Below, one piece after another: positions 54,036-62,885 of a stretch of DNA of 64,000 nucleotides. This stretch comes from Labilibacter sediminis (GTDB lineage Bacteria; Bacteroidota; Bacteroidia; Bacteroidales; Marinilabiliaceae). Numbering within the stretch: the first letter of the stretch is position 1; each line of letters opens with the position of its first letter. Location of the stretch: the NCBI RefSeq assembly GCF_005877885.1, contig NZ_VCHY01000005.1:1-64000 (forward strand), in the 5' to 3' direction. A model generated the notes under the pieces. That model did no database searches. It was given only the letters and a program-made list of their open reading frames with translations, and was not told the origin of the DNA. Position numbers and translations under genes: made by a program.

Positions 54036-55118
54036 ATGAAGAAAAACATTGAAGATATACTTGCAAAAGACGAACTTGAATTTCAAGATATTGTTACATT
54101 GCTGGACACAGAAGGTGATGAACAAAAATTATTGTTCGACAAAGCGCAACAGGTTCAACTAGACTGCATTGGTAAAAAAGTATTTTACCGCGGACTAGTA
54201 GAATTTTCGAATGTATGCTCAAAAAATTGTTTTTACTGCGGCATTAGAAAAGACAATACTTCTGTTGAAAGATACAACCTGGAAGATGAGCACATATTAG
54301 AAGCCGCTCAATTTGCCTGGAAAAATAAATATGCTTCGATGGTTCTTCAAGCCGGAGAGCGAAGTGATGATTTTTTTATTAACCGGGTAGATAATTTATT
54401 GCAGAAAATTAAAGAACTCACAAATGGTGAATTAGGCATTACCATATCGCTTGGCGAACAAACAGAAGAAACCTATAAAAGGTGGTTTAAAAGTGGAGCC
54501 CATCGTTACCTGTTAAGAATTGAATCCTCATCAAAGGTTCTATATAACCAAATCCACCCTGACAATGATGAGCATGATTTTGAAAGAAGGTTAAGCTGTT
54601 TGCGCACATTAAGAAAAGTAGGTTATCAAACTGGTACTGGTGTCATGGTTGGATTACCTTGGCAAACCTATGAAGATTTGGCCAGAGACCTGTTGTTTAT
54701 GCGTGATTTTGATATTGATATGTGTGGCATGGGTCCTTACATTGAACATCAGGATACACCTCTATATAAGCACAAGAATATATTGTGGCCTATTAAAAAA
54801 CGATTTTCAGTTACCTTAAATATGATTGCCATCCTTCGCATTATCATGAAGGACATTAACATTGCTGCAGCAACAGCTTTGCAGGCCATAGATCCAATGG
54901 GTAGAGAAAAAGCTTTGCGTATAGGTGCCAATGTAATTATGCCAAATATCACACCTACTCTGCATCGTAAAGATTACCAGCTATACGAAAACAAACCTTG
55001 TACTGATGAAGGTGCCGAAGATTGTGGCAATTGCATGAGTATGAGAATTGAGTTGGCCGGCAGAGAAGTTGGACTTGGAGAATGGGGTGATTCGAAACAT
55101 TTTTTCAAAAGAAAGTAG
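54036..55118 (+). CDS. hydE: [FeFe]-hydrogenase H-cluster maturase HydE (radical SAM)
   Basis: The 360-residue radical SAM enzyme has the cluster motif CSKNCFYCG (Cys61, Cys65, Cys68), ERYNLEDEHILEAAQFAW, SLGEQTEETYKRW, RYLLRIESS, TGTGVMVGLPWQT and a C-terminal CGNCMSMRIELAGREVG typical of HydE. HydE works with HydF and HydG to build the organic part of the hydrogenase H-cluster. Neither of these nor a hydrogenase is in the window. The presence implies that the cell makes or uses H2, in line with the ferredoxin-reducing enzyme nearby. Confidence 0.93.
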   Translation: MKKNIEDILAKDELEFQDIVTLLDTEGDEQKLLFDKAQQVQLDCIGKKVFYRGLVEFSNVCSKNCFYCGIRKDNTSVERYNLEDEHILEAAQFAWKNKYASMVLQAGERSDDFFINRVDNLLQKIKELTNGELGITISLGEQTEETYKRWFKSGAHRYLLRIESSSKVLYNQIHPDNDEHDFERRLSCLRTLRKVGYQTGTGVMVGLPWQTYEDLARDLLFMRDFDIDMCGMGPYIEHQDTPLYKHKNILWPIKKRFSVTLNMIAILRIIMKDINIAAATALQAIDPMGREKALRIGANVIMPNITPTLHRKDYQLYENKPCTDEGAEDCGNCMSMRIELAGREVGLGEWGDSKHFFKRK

Positions 55119-55278
55119 CTTCCTCACAGCAGCTTACAATTTTAAAAATCCAGAGAAAATTAAAAATCCATTTATACCATTCAACCAAATTATTGGTTGG
55201 TTGTTTTAAATTCGATTATCCAGATGGTAATTAATGCTTTTTACGGCCATAAATTACCTATAACAAGAATATAGACGA

Positions 55279-56814
55279 ATGAAAAAACCTAATAATCACA
55301 TACTAGTTATTTTCGGTGCCTCGGGTGATTTAACCTACCGAAAATTAATACCTGCAGTTTTTGACTTATTTAATCAAAATGTACTTCCTGAAAAATTTGC
55401 TATTCTGGGTTTAGGAAGAACTCAACTTTCAAACGATGCTTTTCGCAAGAAAATGGAGGAAGGAATTGATAAGTTTGCATTGAATAACGAAGGAAACTCT
55501 AAGAACAATCAAAAGAAAGAATTCCTTAAAAAACTGAATTATTACGGATTCAACACCAAGGAGGAATCTGAATACGCGGGATTTAAGGATCATCTTTTAA
55601 AACTTAATGCAGAAGTAGGAACAGAAAATAATTTTATTTTCTATCTGGCTACTCCTCCAAGCATGTATACCATTATTCCATGCCATTTGGCTAAACATGG
55701 TTTAAGCAACGAAGATGATGGTTTTAAAAGACTAATTGTTGAAAAACCTTTTGGTTACGATTTAGAAACTGCTTTAAAACTCAACGAAAGCCTGCTTAAA
55801 AATTTCAATGAAGAGCAACTATATCGAATAGATCATTACCTTGGTAAAGAAACTGTTCAAAACCTTTTGGTAACACGTTTTTCAAATGCCATTTATGAGC
55901 CGCTTTGGAATAGAAATTATGTGAGCCATGTAGAGATTACCTCTTCTGAAAATATTGGTGTTGGTAACCGTGGTGGTTACTACGAAGGTTCAGGTGCATT
56001 AAGAGATATGGTTCAGAACCACTTATTGTTAATTGCCGGTTTGGTTGGGATGGAGCCACCAGCCTTAATTAACTCTAACAGTATCCGTAACGAGATTGTT
56101 AAAGTATTGCAATCTATTCGACCTATTAAGGAAGAAGAAGTGGAAAACTATGTAATCCGTGGTCAATACATAGGCTCTACCATAAAAGGTCAGCCGGTAA
56201 AAGGCTATCGTGATGAACAAGGCGTGGATCCGGAATCAAGAACAGAGACTTATGTGGCCATGAAGTTTTTTATTGACAACATGCGCTGGGCTAATGTTCC
56301 TTTTTATATTAGAACCGGTAAAATGTTGCCTACAAGGGTAACTGAAGTGGTCATTCACTTTAAACCAACACCTCACCATTTGTTTGCAAGCAACTCAAGC
56401 ATCACGCAACAGCAAAATCAATTGGTCATCAGAATTCAACCCGATGAAGGATTGCTTCTGAAATTTGGGATGAAGGTACCCGGAGCCGGATTTAATGTAC
56501 AAAATGTTAATATGGATTTCCACTATTCTGAGTTAGCTGATACCTATTTACCAAGTGCGTACGAACGTTTACTTCATGATTGTATGCTGGGCGACTCTAC
56601 CTTGTACTCAAGGGGCGATGCCGTTGAAGCGGCATGGAAGTTTGTAAAACCCATTCAGGAAGCCTGGAAAAAGAATGACCAGATAAAAATTCATGGTTAT
56701 CCGGCCGGAACATGGGGTCCTGATGTTGCTGACGACCTTATTGAAGAACCTCATTTAACCTGGAGATATCCTTGTAAAAACCTTGCCAACGATGGCAATT
56801 ATTGTGAATTATAG
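55279..56814 (+). CDS. zwf: glucose-6-phosphate 1-dehydrogenase
   Basis: The 511-residue protein opens with the NADP-binding VIFGASGDLTYRKLIPA and contains the substrate motif RIDHYLGKETVQN and the FYIRTGKMLP block. Full-length by comparison with the family. It makes 6-phosphogluconolactone and NADPH, the first step of the oxidative pentose phosphate pathway. The lactonase gene follows 59 bases downstream, so the two form an operon. Confidence 0.97.
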   Translation: MKKPNNHILVIFGASGDLTYRKLIPAVFDLFNQNVLPEKFAILGLGRTQLSNDAFRKKMEEGIDKFALNNEGNSKNNQKKEFLKKLNYYGFNTKEESEYAGFKDHLLKLNAEVGTENNFIFYLATPPSMYTIIPCHLAKHGLSNEDDGFKRLIVEKPFGYDLETALKLNESLLKNFNEEQLYRIDHYLGKETVQNLLVTRFSNAIYEPLWNRNYVSHVEITSSENIGVGNRGGYYEGSGALRDMVQNHLLLIAGLVGMEPPALINSNSIRNEIVKVLQSIRPIKEEEVENYVIRGQYIGSTIKGQPVKGYRDEQGVDPESRTETYVAMKFFIDNMRWANVPFYIRTGKMLPTRVTEVVIHFKPTPHHLFASNSSITQQQNQLVIRIQPDEGLLLKFGMKVPGAGFNVQNVNMDFHYSELADTYLPSAYERLLHDCMLGDSTLYSRGDAVEAAWKFVKPIQEAWKKNDQIKIHGYPAGTWGPDVADDLIEEPHLTWRYPCKNLANDGNYCEL

Positions 56815-56873
56815 AACAGGATCAAGTATTAAGTATCAAAACACAAGACTTAATAACAGGTAATAAAATCATC
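56815..56873 (+). repeat. low-complexity leader between zwf and pgl
   Basis: The spacer contains AAGTATTAAGTATCAAAACA and related words, a degenerate repetition of AAGTATYAA. The same word occurs before the replication gene at 41655-41672 (complementary orientation). Confidence 0.4.
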
Positions 56874-57584
56874 ATGATTGAGAAAAATGATATAAAGATA
56901 TTTGAGTCGAAGGCTTCTTTGGCTCAATATTTTGGCAGATTACTGAAAGAAAAAACAACAAAAAGCGAACAGGTTAGTATTGCTCTTTCGGGCGGTAGTA
57001 CGCCTAAAGCTATTTTTGATGAATTGGCCAACAGCTATGCAGACAGTATTGATTGGAATAAGGTTCATTTTTATTGGGGTGATGAGCGCTGTGTACCACC
57101 TACAGATGAACAAAGTAATTATAAAATGACTGTTGACCATTTGCTTTCCAAAGTGTCTATACCGAAAGAAAATATTCACAGAGTATTAGGCGAGATAGAA
57201 GAACAGGAGGCAGCAGGTACTTACGAAACACTTTTAAAGGATAAACTACCAACTGTTAACGACTTACCACAATTCGATATCATATTGCTGGGTATGGGGG
57301 ATGATGGTCATACCGCTTCAGTTTTTCCATACGAGATAGAACTTTGGGATAACAAAAACACTTGTATTGTGGCCACTCACCCTGATTCTGGTCAAAAACG
57401 AGTGTCTTTAACCGGAGGGATCATCAACAATGCTAAAGAGATTTACTTTTTGGTAACGGGAGAAGGTAAAGCCGGCAAACTGGATGAAATAATCCATAAA
57501 AAAGATGATTATAAAAAATATCCCGCAGCCCTGGTAAACAACCCTGTGTGGCTAATCGATAAGGAAGCAGCAAAGCTGCTATAA
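56874..57584 (+). CDS. pgl: 6-phosphogluconolactonase
   Basis: The 236-residue protein has the DevB/SOL family marks ALSGGSTPKAIFDEL, FYWGDERCVPPTDEQSNY and ILLGMGDDGHTASVFP, then HPDSGQKRVSLT. It hydrolyses the product of Zwf. Normal length for the family. Confidence 0.95.
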   Translation: MIEKNDIKIFESKASLAQYFGRLLKEKTTKSEQVSIALSGGSTPKAIFDELANSYADSIDWNKVHFYWGDERCVPPTDEQSNYKMTVDHLLSKVSIPKENIHRVLGEIEEQEAAGTYETLLKDKLPTVNDLPQFDIILLGMGDDGHTASVFPYEIELWDNKNTCIVATHPDSGQKRVSLTGGIINNAKEIYFLVTGEGKAGKLDEIIHKKDDYKKYPAALVNNPVWLIDKEAAKLL

Positions 57585-57586
57585 CA

Positions 57587-57629
57587 AAACAAAAGAGCTG
57601 CAACCTATTTGATTGCAGCTCTTTTGTTT
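57587..57629. terminator. bidirectional terminator between pgl and sulfatase genes
   Basis: A 17-bp perfect stem (57587-57603 with 57613-57629) and a 9-base loop are flanked by A-rich and T-rich sequence on both sides. It serves both convergent genes. Confidence 0.88.
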
Positions 57630-57693
57630 TTATTTATATGCTACTATAACCCTGCTTTGAAGAAATTTTGCAACTTTATAAATGACTAATTAA

Positions 57694-59133
57694 CTATTCT
57701 TTAAACTTGCCTCTTTTCCAAGGATTCTCAGGATCATAATTAGGATTAGGGCTAGGCAATTGAGCCTCTACTTTTAGTTTCCAGTTTTCAAGCATCGATT
57801 TTAACTCTTCTGCTTTCTCAACATTGGACTCAATTAAATTTGTGGTCTCACTTAAATCGTCTTTCAGGTTATACAATTCAAAAACTTCATCGTGATAATT
57901 CTGAATTAACTTCCAATCTCCTTTACGAACAGCACTATAAGGTTTAGCTCCTTCGATATGGTAATGTGGATAATGCCAGTAAATAGCCTCTCTGCTAAAA
58001 CTTCCTTCACCTGTAACCAGGGGTAACCAACTGTTGCCATCCCATTGGCTCGAAATATCTGATTGAATTTGAACACCGGCAAGATCCATTAACGTAGGGA
58101 AGTAATCATTTGATATAACCGGTTCATCAATCTGCTTTGCAATAAACTGATGTTTTGGAGAATAAAGTATGGTCGGTATTCTGGTTCCTCCTTCATACAT
58201 GTCACCTTTTCCTGAGCGTAATGGAGCATTGTTGGTAACTTTTTTTGCTTTTCTTCCAATTAATCCTCCATTATCCGAAGTAAATAAGATAATGGTATTA
58301 TCGTAGAGTCCTTCTTTTTTAAGTTGATTAATCACATTACCAATGGCCTCATCTGTATGTTCAACCATGGCCGCATAAGTTGGATTTTTTTGGTTCTTTG
58401 TTGAATCTACCAACTGAGCATACTTCTCTATCTTTTCTTTTCTGGCATCTAAAGGAGTATGTACATTATAAAACCAAAAATTAATAAACATTGGTTTATC
58501 CTTATTTTCTGCAATGTACTTACACACTTCATCTGATAATCTTTCGGTTAAGTGCTCTCCTTCCGGACCATCCTGAATTCTTGGATTTCCATAAGGCGCA
58601 AAGTAACCATTTGTTCCTCTTTTTTTATTTTTTTGAGGAGAGCCTTTAGCAAAGCCTCCAATATTTAAATCGAAACCATGAAACTCCGGCCAATTTTCTT
58701 CTTTTTCGCCAAGATGCCATTTTCCAAAATGGGCAGTACTATAACCTGCACCCTTAAAGGCTTCTGCAATGGTATATTCATTAGCATCTAAATACATTGT
58801 CCAGTCCGGCACTTTAAGCTTGGCTTTTGGGTACTTCCATCCTTCAATCCAATCTGTACAATTTAAAGTTGCGGTATATTTACCTGTCATAATACTTGCC
58901 CTGGTAGGAGAGCACACAGTACATCCTGCATATGAATTGGTGAATTTTGCACCCTGATCAGCTAAGGCATCAATATTTGGTGTTTGGTAAAAATCGCTAC
59001 CAAAACAACCTACATCTTTCCATCCAAGGTCGTCAACAACAAAAACCAAAACATTGGGTTGTTCATTTTTAGGATTTACACACCCGGACAGGCACACCAG
59101 AAGAAACAAGAAGAAAACAAGCAATCTATTCAT
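57694..59133 (-). CDS. sulfatase (S1 family, formylglycine type)
   Basis: The 479-residue lipoprotein (lipobox LSGC, Cys18) has the sulfatase start NVLVFVVDDLGWKDVGCFGS, the maturation motif CSPTR with Cys74 as future formylglycine, GKYTAT, GKWHLG and LFTSDNGGL. It removes sulfate esters from a carbohydrate in the periplasm or on the surface. An anaerobic maturase is needed; none is in the window. The gene lies downstream of two jelly-roll proteins, which may present its substrate. The start is preceded by a candidate promoter at 59170-59201. Confidence 0.94.
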   Translation of the reverse strand: MNRLLVFFLFLLVCLSGCVNPKNEQPNVLVFVVDDLGWKDVGCFGSDFYQTPNIDALADQGAKFTNSYAGCTVCSPTRASIMTGKYTATLNCTDWIEGWKYPKAKLKVPDWTMYLDANEYTIAEAFKGAGYSTAHFGKWHLGEKEENWPEFHGFDLNIGGFAKGSPQKNKKRGTNGYFAPYGNPRIQDGPEGEHLTERLSDEVCKYIAENKDKPMFINFWFYNVHTPLDARKEKIEKYAQLVDSTKNQKNPTYAAMVEHTDEAIGNVINQLKKEGLYDNTIILFTSDNGGLIGRKAKKVTNNAPLRSGKGDMYEGGTRIPTILYSPKHQFIAKQIDEPVISNDYFPTLMDLAGVQIQSDISSQWDGNSWLPLVTGEGSFSREAIYWHYPHYHIEGAKPYSAVRKGDWKLIQNYHDEVFELYNLKDDLSETTNLIESNVEKAEELKSMLENWKLKVEAQLPSPNPNYDPENPWKRGKFKE

Positions 59134-59169
59134 TATCTTTTATTTTAATATGACTAAAATTTAAAGTCG

Positions 59170-59201
59170 GAAAGATAAATAAATAGGATGCATTAAACAA
59201 T
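59170..59201 (-). promoter_or_regulatory. candidate promoter of the sulfatase gene
   Basis: On the minus strand ATTG (59201-59198), a 20-base spacer and TATCTTTC (59177-59170) approximate the TTTG and TAnnTTTG boxes, one mismatch in each. It lies 37 bases before the start codon. Confidence 0.4.
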
Positions 59202-59285
59202 TTCAATAATAATTGAATAGCAGCTATTACTTTTTAAACATTTAAGGAGATCAAAACATAAGAAGCAGAGCAATCTGGTTAGGGC

Positions 59286-60302
59286 TTATCGGTACTTTTT
59301 TCTATTCTGCCAATATTGTATGTAGTCTTGCTGCCTGATAAATCCAACCGGTCCTTCAACAATACCTCCTTCTTTCATAAAGTCGAGCACCCTTACATGA
59401 ATGGTATTTTTAACTCCGGGCTGAATTAAAAACTGAGGAATTAAATATCCCCTTAACTGTCTGTACGCTTCGGTGTATACACCTACTTGCTCCTCCGGAG
59501 TAAAACTTCCGGTTTGACCAATTAAAATACCATTTACATACACTTCATCAATATCATCGATACGACCTAACATCAGCACCATTCTATCATTATTAAAAGA
59601 GGTATCCGGCACAAAAAACTTCTGATACCAGGCATAACCATCGTATTTTCTATATCCTTGATTTTCCCATAAACCGGGTACTAATATTTCATCCCACCCT
59701 TCGCTGGCATCAGAAAATCGCCAATCTAAATCATCTCCAACCCTAAAACTCCAATTGCCCTGAAGATCGGTATGTAAGGAAAAAGGATTTCTTTTGGCTT
59801 TAAGCCTCACCGGCCCCCTCACAATTCCACCATCGTACTGCATGTCATAAACTTTAACAGCAATCTGGTTTATTTCATCGTACTTTATTAGTTGATCAGG
59901 AATTCCGTATAAGCGCAGCGCATTGTATGCTGTTTCGGCTTGAGGCGGAAAAGAACCGGCTCCTCCAATCTTAACTCCATTAAAGTAAACTTCATCGGCA
60001 TCATCAATATATCCCAACTCCAAATACAAAGCCTCATCAGCATCAATATTGGTTATAACCACTTTAGTTCGATACCAGGCGTAACCATCATAACCGTTAA
60101 AACCATGACGCTCCCATGAAGAAGGAACAACAATGGTTTCCCACCCCGAATCATCATATTCAACGGATGACCACTCGTCATTATCACCTAATGCAAATTT
60201 CCACGATCCTCCAAGATTTTTTACTGTTCTATAATCCTGGGCATGCATCCTGCCTAAGCAACACACACATAATATTATTAATATGGCTATCTTTTTAATC
60301 AT
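59286..60302 (-). CDS. secreted protein with two GH2-type jelly-roll repeats (copy 1)
   Basis: The start is ATG 60302, which follows a strong ribosome-binding site (AAGGAGA). The 338-residue product has a signal peptide ending near MHA-Q and two repeats of about 155 residues. Each repeat has GxWxFxxGDxxxW, VPxxWExxGxxxYDGYAWY, a Y/RIDDxDEVYxNG loop and GGIVxGPV. This pattern is that of the sugar-binding jelly roll of GH2 enzymes, without any catalytic barrel. A carbohydrate-binding role is likely. The next gene upstream encodes a close relative. Confidence 0.82.
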   Translation of the reverse strand: MIKKIAILIILCVCCLGRMHAQDYRTVKNLGGSWKFALGDNDEWSSVEYDDSGWETIVVPSSWERHGFNGYDGYAWYRTKVVITNIDADEALYLELGYIDDADEVYFNGVKIGGAGSFPPQAETAYNALRLYGIPDQLIKYDEINQIAVKVYDMQYDGGIVRGPVRLKAKRNPFSLHTDLQGNWSFRVGDDLDWRFSDASEGWDEILVPGLWENQGYRKYDGYAWYQKFFVPDTSFNNDRMVLMLGRIDDIDEVYVNGILIGQTGSFTPEEQVGVYTEAYRQLRGYLIPQFLIQPGVKNTIHVRVLDFMKEGGIVEGPVGFIRQQDYIQYWQNRKKYR

Positions 60303-60355
60303 CTCTCCTTTATCATTAATTGACTTCCCCACATTATCCTCTTCAACCCAAAAAC

Positions 60356-61408
60356 CTATTCAAAAAAACTGTCCCATATGTAATCAAACAGATCTTTAGT
60401 TTCTTCAAAATCTTTAAAATAACTCTGAAAGGCCGATTTTGTCATTATCCCCACAGGGCCTTCATAAATTCCACCGTCGATACCTGTATCACGCACCTTT
60501 ATAGTTATTGTATTCTGGCCTTCTCTGAGCATATCTTTACTTACCTCATATGCTCTTAAAGTTCTATGATTTTGCTTGCCGGAATCATAGACACCGCTGT
60601 TTTTTATTTGCTCAATGGAACCTATCTGTTTGCCATTTAAAAAAGCAATATCACTATCATCTATACGTCCTAGCACAAACACCAGATTATCGCGTGTATT
60701 AGAACCTTTCCAATAAAATGTTTTTTTATACCAGGCTATTCCATCATAACCGTCATAACCCTGGGATTCCCAAAAGGCAGGAACATAAATTGGAGCCCAA
60801 TCTTTAATATTATTCAAATTGTGCTGATCAGAGTCATCTGCCAAAGCAAACTCCCACTCACCTGTTAAATCCTGCAAATAATAATCTGAAGCCACATCTT
60901 TATACAATCCTATATCACCCATAATTCCTCCACTCTGGTAAAAATCATATACCCGAATAGCAATAATATTGTACTGATCAGTATTAACCAGCTGCGCCGG
61001 TATTTTATAATTTCTTACCTGATTATAGGTGGTTTGGATATTGGGAGGAAAACCTCCCGACTTACCAATTAATGTACCATTAAAATACACCTCATCGGCA
61101 TCATCAATATTATTGATTCTTAAAGATAATCCGTTGCTACTTTCTTCGCCTGAGATTTTAATGGCTCGTTTGTACCATGCATAACCATTGTAGCCATCAT
61201 AACCCTGGCTTTCCCAGCTTTGTCGTGTATAAATTTTATCCCAGGCCGAAAAATTATGATCTGTACTACGCCAATCAAAATCATCTCCCAGACTAAAACT
61301 CCAATACCCGTTTAATGATTTTATTTCTTTTTGAGGCTGGGCATGAACTCCCACAATAAACAGCCACAATACAACTACAGAAATATATTTAAAAATCGTT
61401 TTTTGCAT
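60356..61408 (-). CDS. secreted protein with two GH2-type jelly-roll repeats (copy 2)
   Basis: The 350-residue protein has a signal peptide (cleavage near VHA-Q) and the same two-repeat structure as its downstream neighbour: LNGYWSFSLGDDFDW, WESQGYDGYNGYAWY, NIDDADEVYFNGTLIG, then LTGEWEFALADDSD, WESQGYDGYDGIAWY and GRIDDSDIAFLNG. It lacks a catalytic domain. A 53-base spacer joins the two genes, which come from a tandem duplication on top of an internal duplication. Confidence 0.82.
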   Translation of the reverse strand: MQKTIFKYISVVVLWLFIVGVHAQPQKEIKSLNGYWSFSLGDDFDWRSTDHNFSAWDKIYTRQSWESQGYDGYNGYAWYKRAIKISGEESSNGLSLRINNIDDADEVYFNGTLIGKSGGFPPNIQTTYNQVRNYKIPAQLVNTDQYNIIAIRVYDFYQSGGIMGDIGLYKDVASDYYLQDLTGEWEFALADDSDQHNLNNIKDWAPIYVPAFWESQGYDGYDGIAWYKKTFYWKGSNTRDNLVFVLGRIDDSDIAFLNGKQIGSIEQIKNSGVYDSGKQNHRTLRAYEVSKDMLREGQNTITIKVRDTGIDGGIYEGPVGIMTKSAFQSYFKDFEETKDLFDYIWDSFFE

Positions 61409-61466
61409 GATATTATATATTCATTCAAGACAAGACAATGAATTGTAATTAACAAAGGTTTAAATG

Positions 61467-61841
61467 CTATTTTTGATAAACAAAGGTAAGTGGTGTTCTG
61501 AAATAACGATACTTACAACATTCATCAAAAACAACGTTACTTTTAGCTACAGTACTTTTTATAAGACTATTAAGCACTTCGTTTCCATTTTCAATTTTAA
61601 CTACTTTTAGCTGTTGGTTTTTATCCACCTTGAAAGTAACAAAAACTGTTGATTTCAAATCTTCATTCACAAAATTTCTAATTTCTTCATCGCGAAAAAT
61701 ACGATAAACAGAACGACGTGCTTCTTTCAACATTGTTTCTGCTGAATGAGACTTGGGTTTACTTTTTGCATTAATTGGAACAGGTATAACACCAATTGAT
61801 AATACTAAAATAAGAACGGAAATAATTTTAATCGTTTTCAT
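61467..61841 (-). CDS. small exported protein, TonB C-terminal-like
   Basis: The 124-residue protein has a signal peptide (cleavage near INA-K) and one small domain. Its strand pattern STVFVTFKVDKNQQLKVVKI followed by LNSLIKSTVAKSNV and PLTFVYQK is that of TonB C-terminal-type domains in Bacteroidota. Without a membrane anchor it is not a complete TonB. The function is unknown. It lies upstream of the jelly-roll genes with a short gap. Confidence 0.65.
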   Translation of the reverse strand: MKTIKIISVLILVLSIGVIPVPINAKSKPKSHSAETMLKEARRSVYRIFRDEEIRNFVNEDLKSTVFVTFKVDKNQQLKVVKIENGNEVLNSLIKSTVAKSNVVFDECCKYRYFRTPLTFVYQK

Positions 61842-61964
61842 CTGACTAAGTTTAAATGGTTATTGTTTTGTTTTTACATGAGTAAAAGTATAGGTACAAT
61901 AACACCCAATAGTCATATGAATATCATTCAATGTAAAAGAATGTCACAGAAATGTCACAAGAAA

Positions 61965-62076
61965 CAGTAAACAGGGAACAGTGAACAGTGAGCAGTAAGC
62001 AGTGAACAGTAAGTAGTAAGCAGTGATCAATTATGAGTAATGATAACTGATAACTGATAACTGATAACTGATAACT
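61965..62076. repeat. low-complexity repeat array between regulator and small exported protein
   Basis: The first half consists of variants of AACAGTGARCAGTAAGYAGT; the second half is about four and a half copies of the 10-base unit TGATAACTGA. It does not code and has no equal spacers, so it is not a CRISPR array. Confidence 0.75.
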
Positions 62077-62085
62077 GCAACCTAT

Positions 62086-62778
62086 TTAAAGCACCATTTT
62101 ATAACCCAATCCATAAACAGTCAGAATTATTTGAGGATGATTTGAGTCTTCTTCCACCTTATGACGAAGCTTTAAAATAAAATTATCGATGGTACGCGAA
62201 GTAATGTTGGCATCGTAGCCCCAAACGGATTCTAACAACTGATCTCTATCCAGGGTATGGTTCTTATTTTTCCACAGGTAGTGCAAAACGTCAATTTCTT
62301 TTACCGACATTTTTACCTGCTCCCCATTTTGGTATGCCATATAATTTTTAAAATCAACCGACAATAAACCTATACTTACCAAATGATTATCTGTATTAGG
62401 TTTTGATTCTATAACCGTTCTTCTTAAAACTGCTTTTATACGAGCAGATAGTTCGCGTAAGGAAAAAGGTTTGGTGATATAGTCATCTCCGCCACTCTCT
62501 AAACCAATTACTTTATCCAGCTCTTCGCCTTTGGCCGTTAAAAATATAATGGGAGTTTGAATATTCTCCTTACGTGCCTTTTTACATACATCAAAACCTG
62601 ACAATCCGGGAAGCATAACATCCAGCAACACCAGGTCACAATTATTTGCCAACAACTTTTTTAAACCTTCTTCACCGTCAGATGCTGTTTCAATATCATA
62701 ACCTTCAAACTCGAGGTTATCTTTGAGGCCCATTAACATATCAGGTTCATCCTCTACTATTAGAATTCTTTTATGCAT
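62086..62778 (-). CDS. OmpR/PhoB-type response regulator
   Basis: The start is ATG 62778 (MHKRILIVEDEPD); nine codons further upstream need a TTG. The 230-residue product has a receiver domain with Asp53 in LVLLDVMLPG, conserved Thr (IFLTAKG) and Lys (YITKPFS), and a winged-helix output domain (about 130-230, ending in YGLGYKMVL). The kinase gene is upstream on the same strand, so they form one system. Targets are not indicated. Confidence 0.95.
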   Translation of the reverse strand: MHKRILIVEDEPDMLMGLKDNLEFEGYDIETASDGEEGLKKLLANNCDLVLLDVMLPGLSGFDVCKKARKENIQTPIIFLTAKGEELDKVIGLESGGDDYITKPFSLRELSARIKAVLRRTVIESKPNTDNHLVSIGLLSVDFKNYMAYQNGEQVKMSVKEIDVLHYLWKNKNHTLDRDQLLESVWGYDANITSRTIDNFILKLRHKVEEDSNHPQIILTVYGLGYKMVL

Positions 62779-62885
62779 GTTTTTAAATTTTACTTCCTTT
62801 TGCAATATGCCTGCTCCATGCAGGCGGATAATTCAACGAAAATTGAATCACACATTTGCGCAGTGGCATCTTCTCACAACTCGTT

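Noticed and set aside
61965-62076. CRISPR-like array
   Set aside because: The units are contiguous and degenerate with no unique spacers and no cas genes nearby.
62779-62885. Possible fourth copy of the dispersed leader element before the response regulator gene
   Set aside because: It shares only TGAAACGAG (inside kinase coding) and GTAAAATTTAAA near the ATG; the GAGTTCCAT core and the stem are missing.
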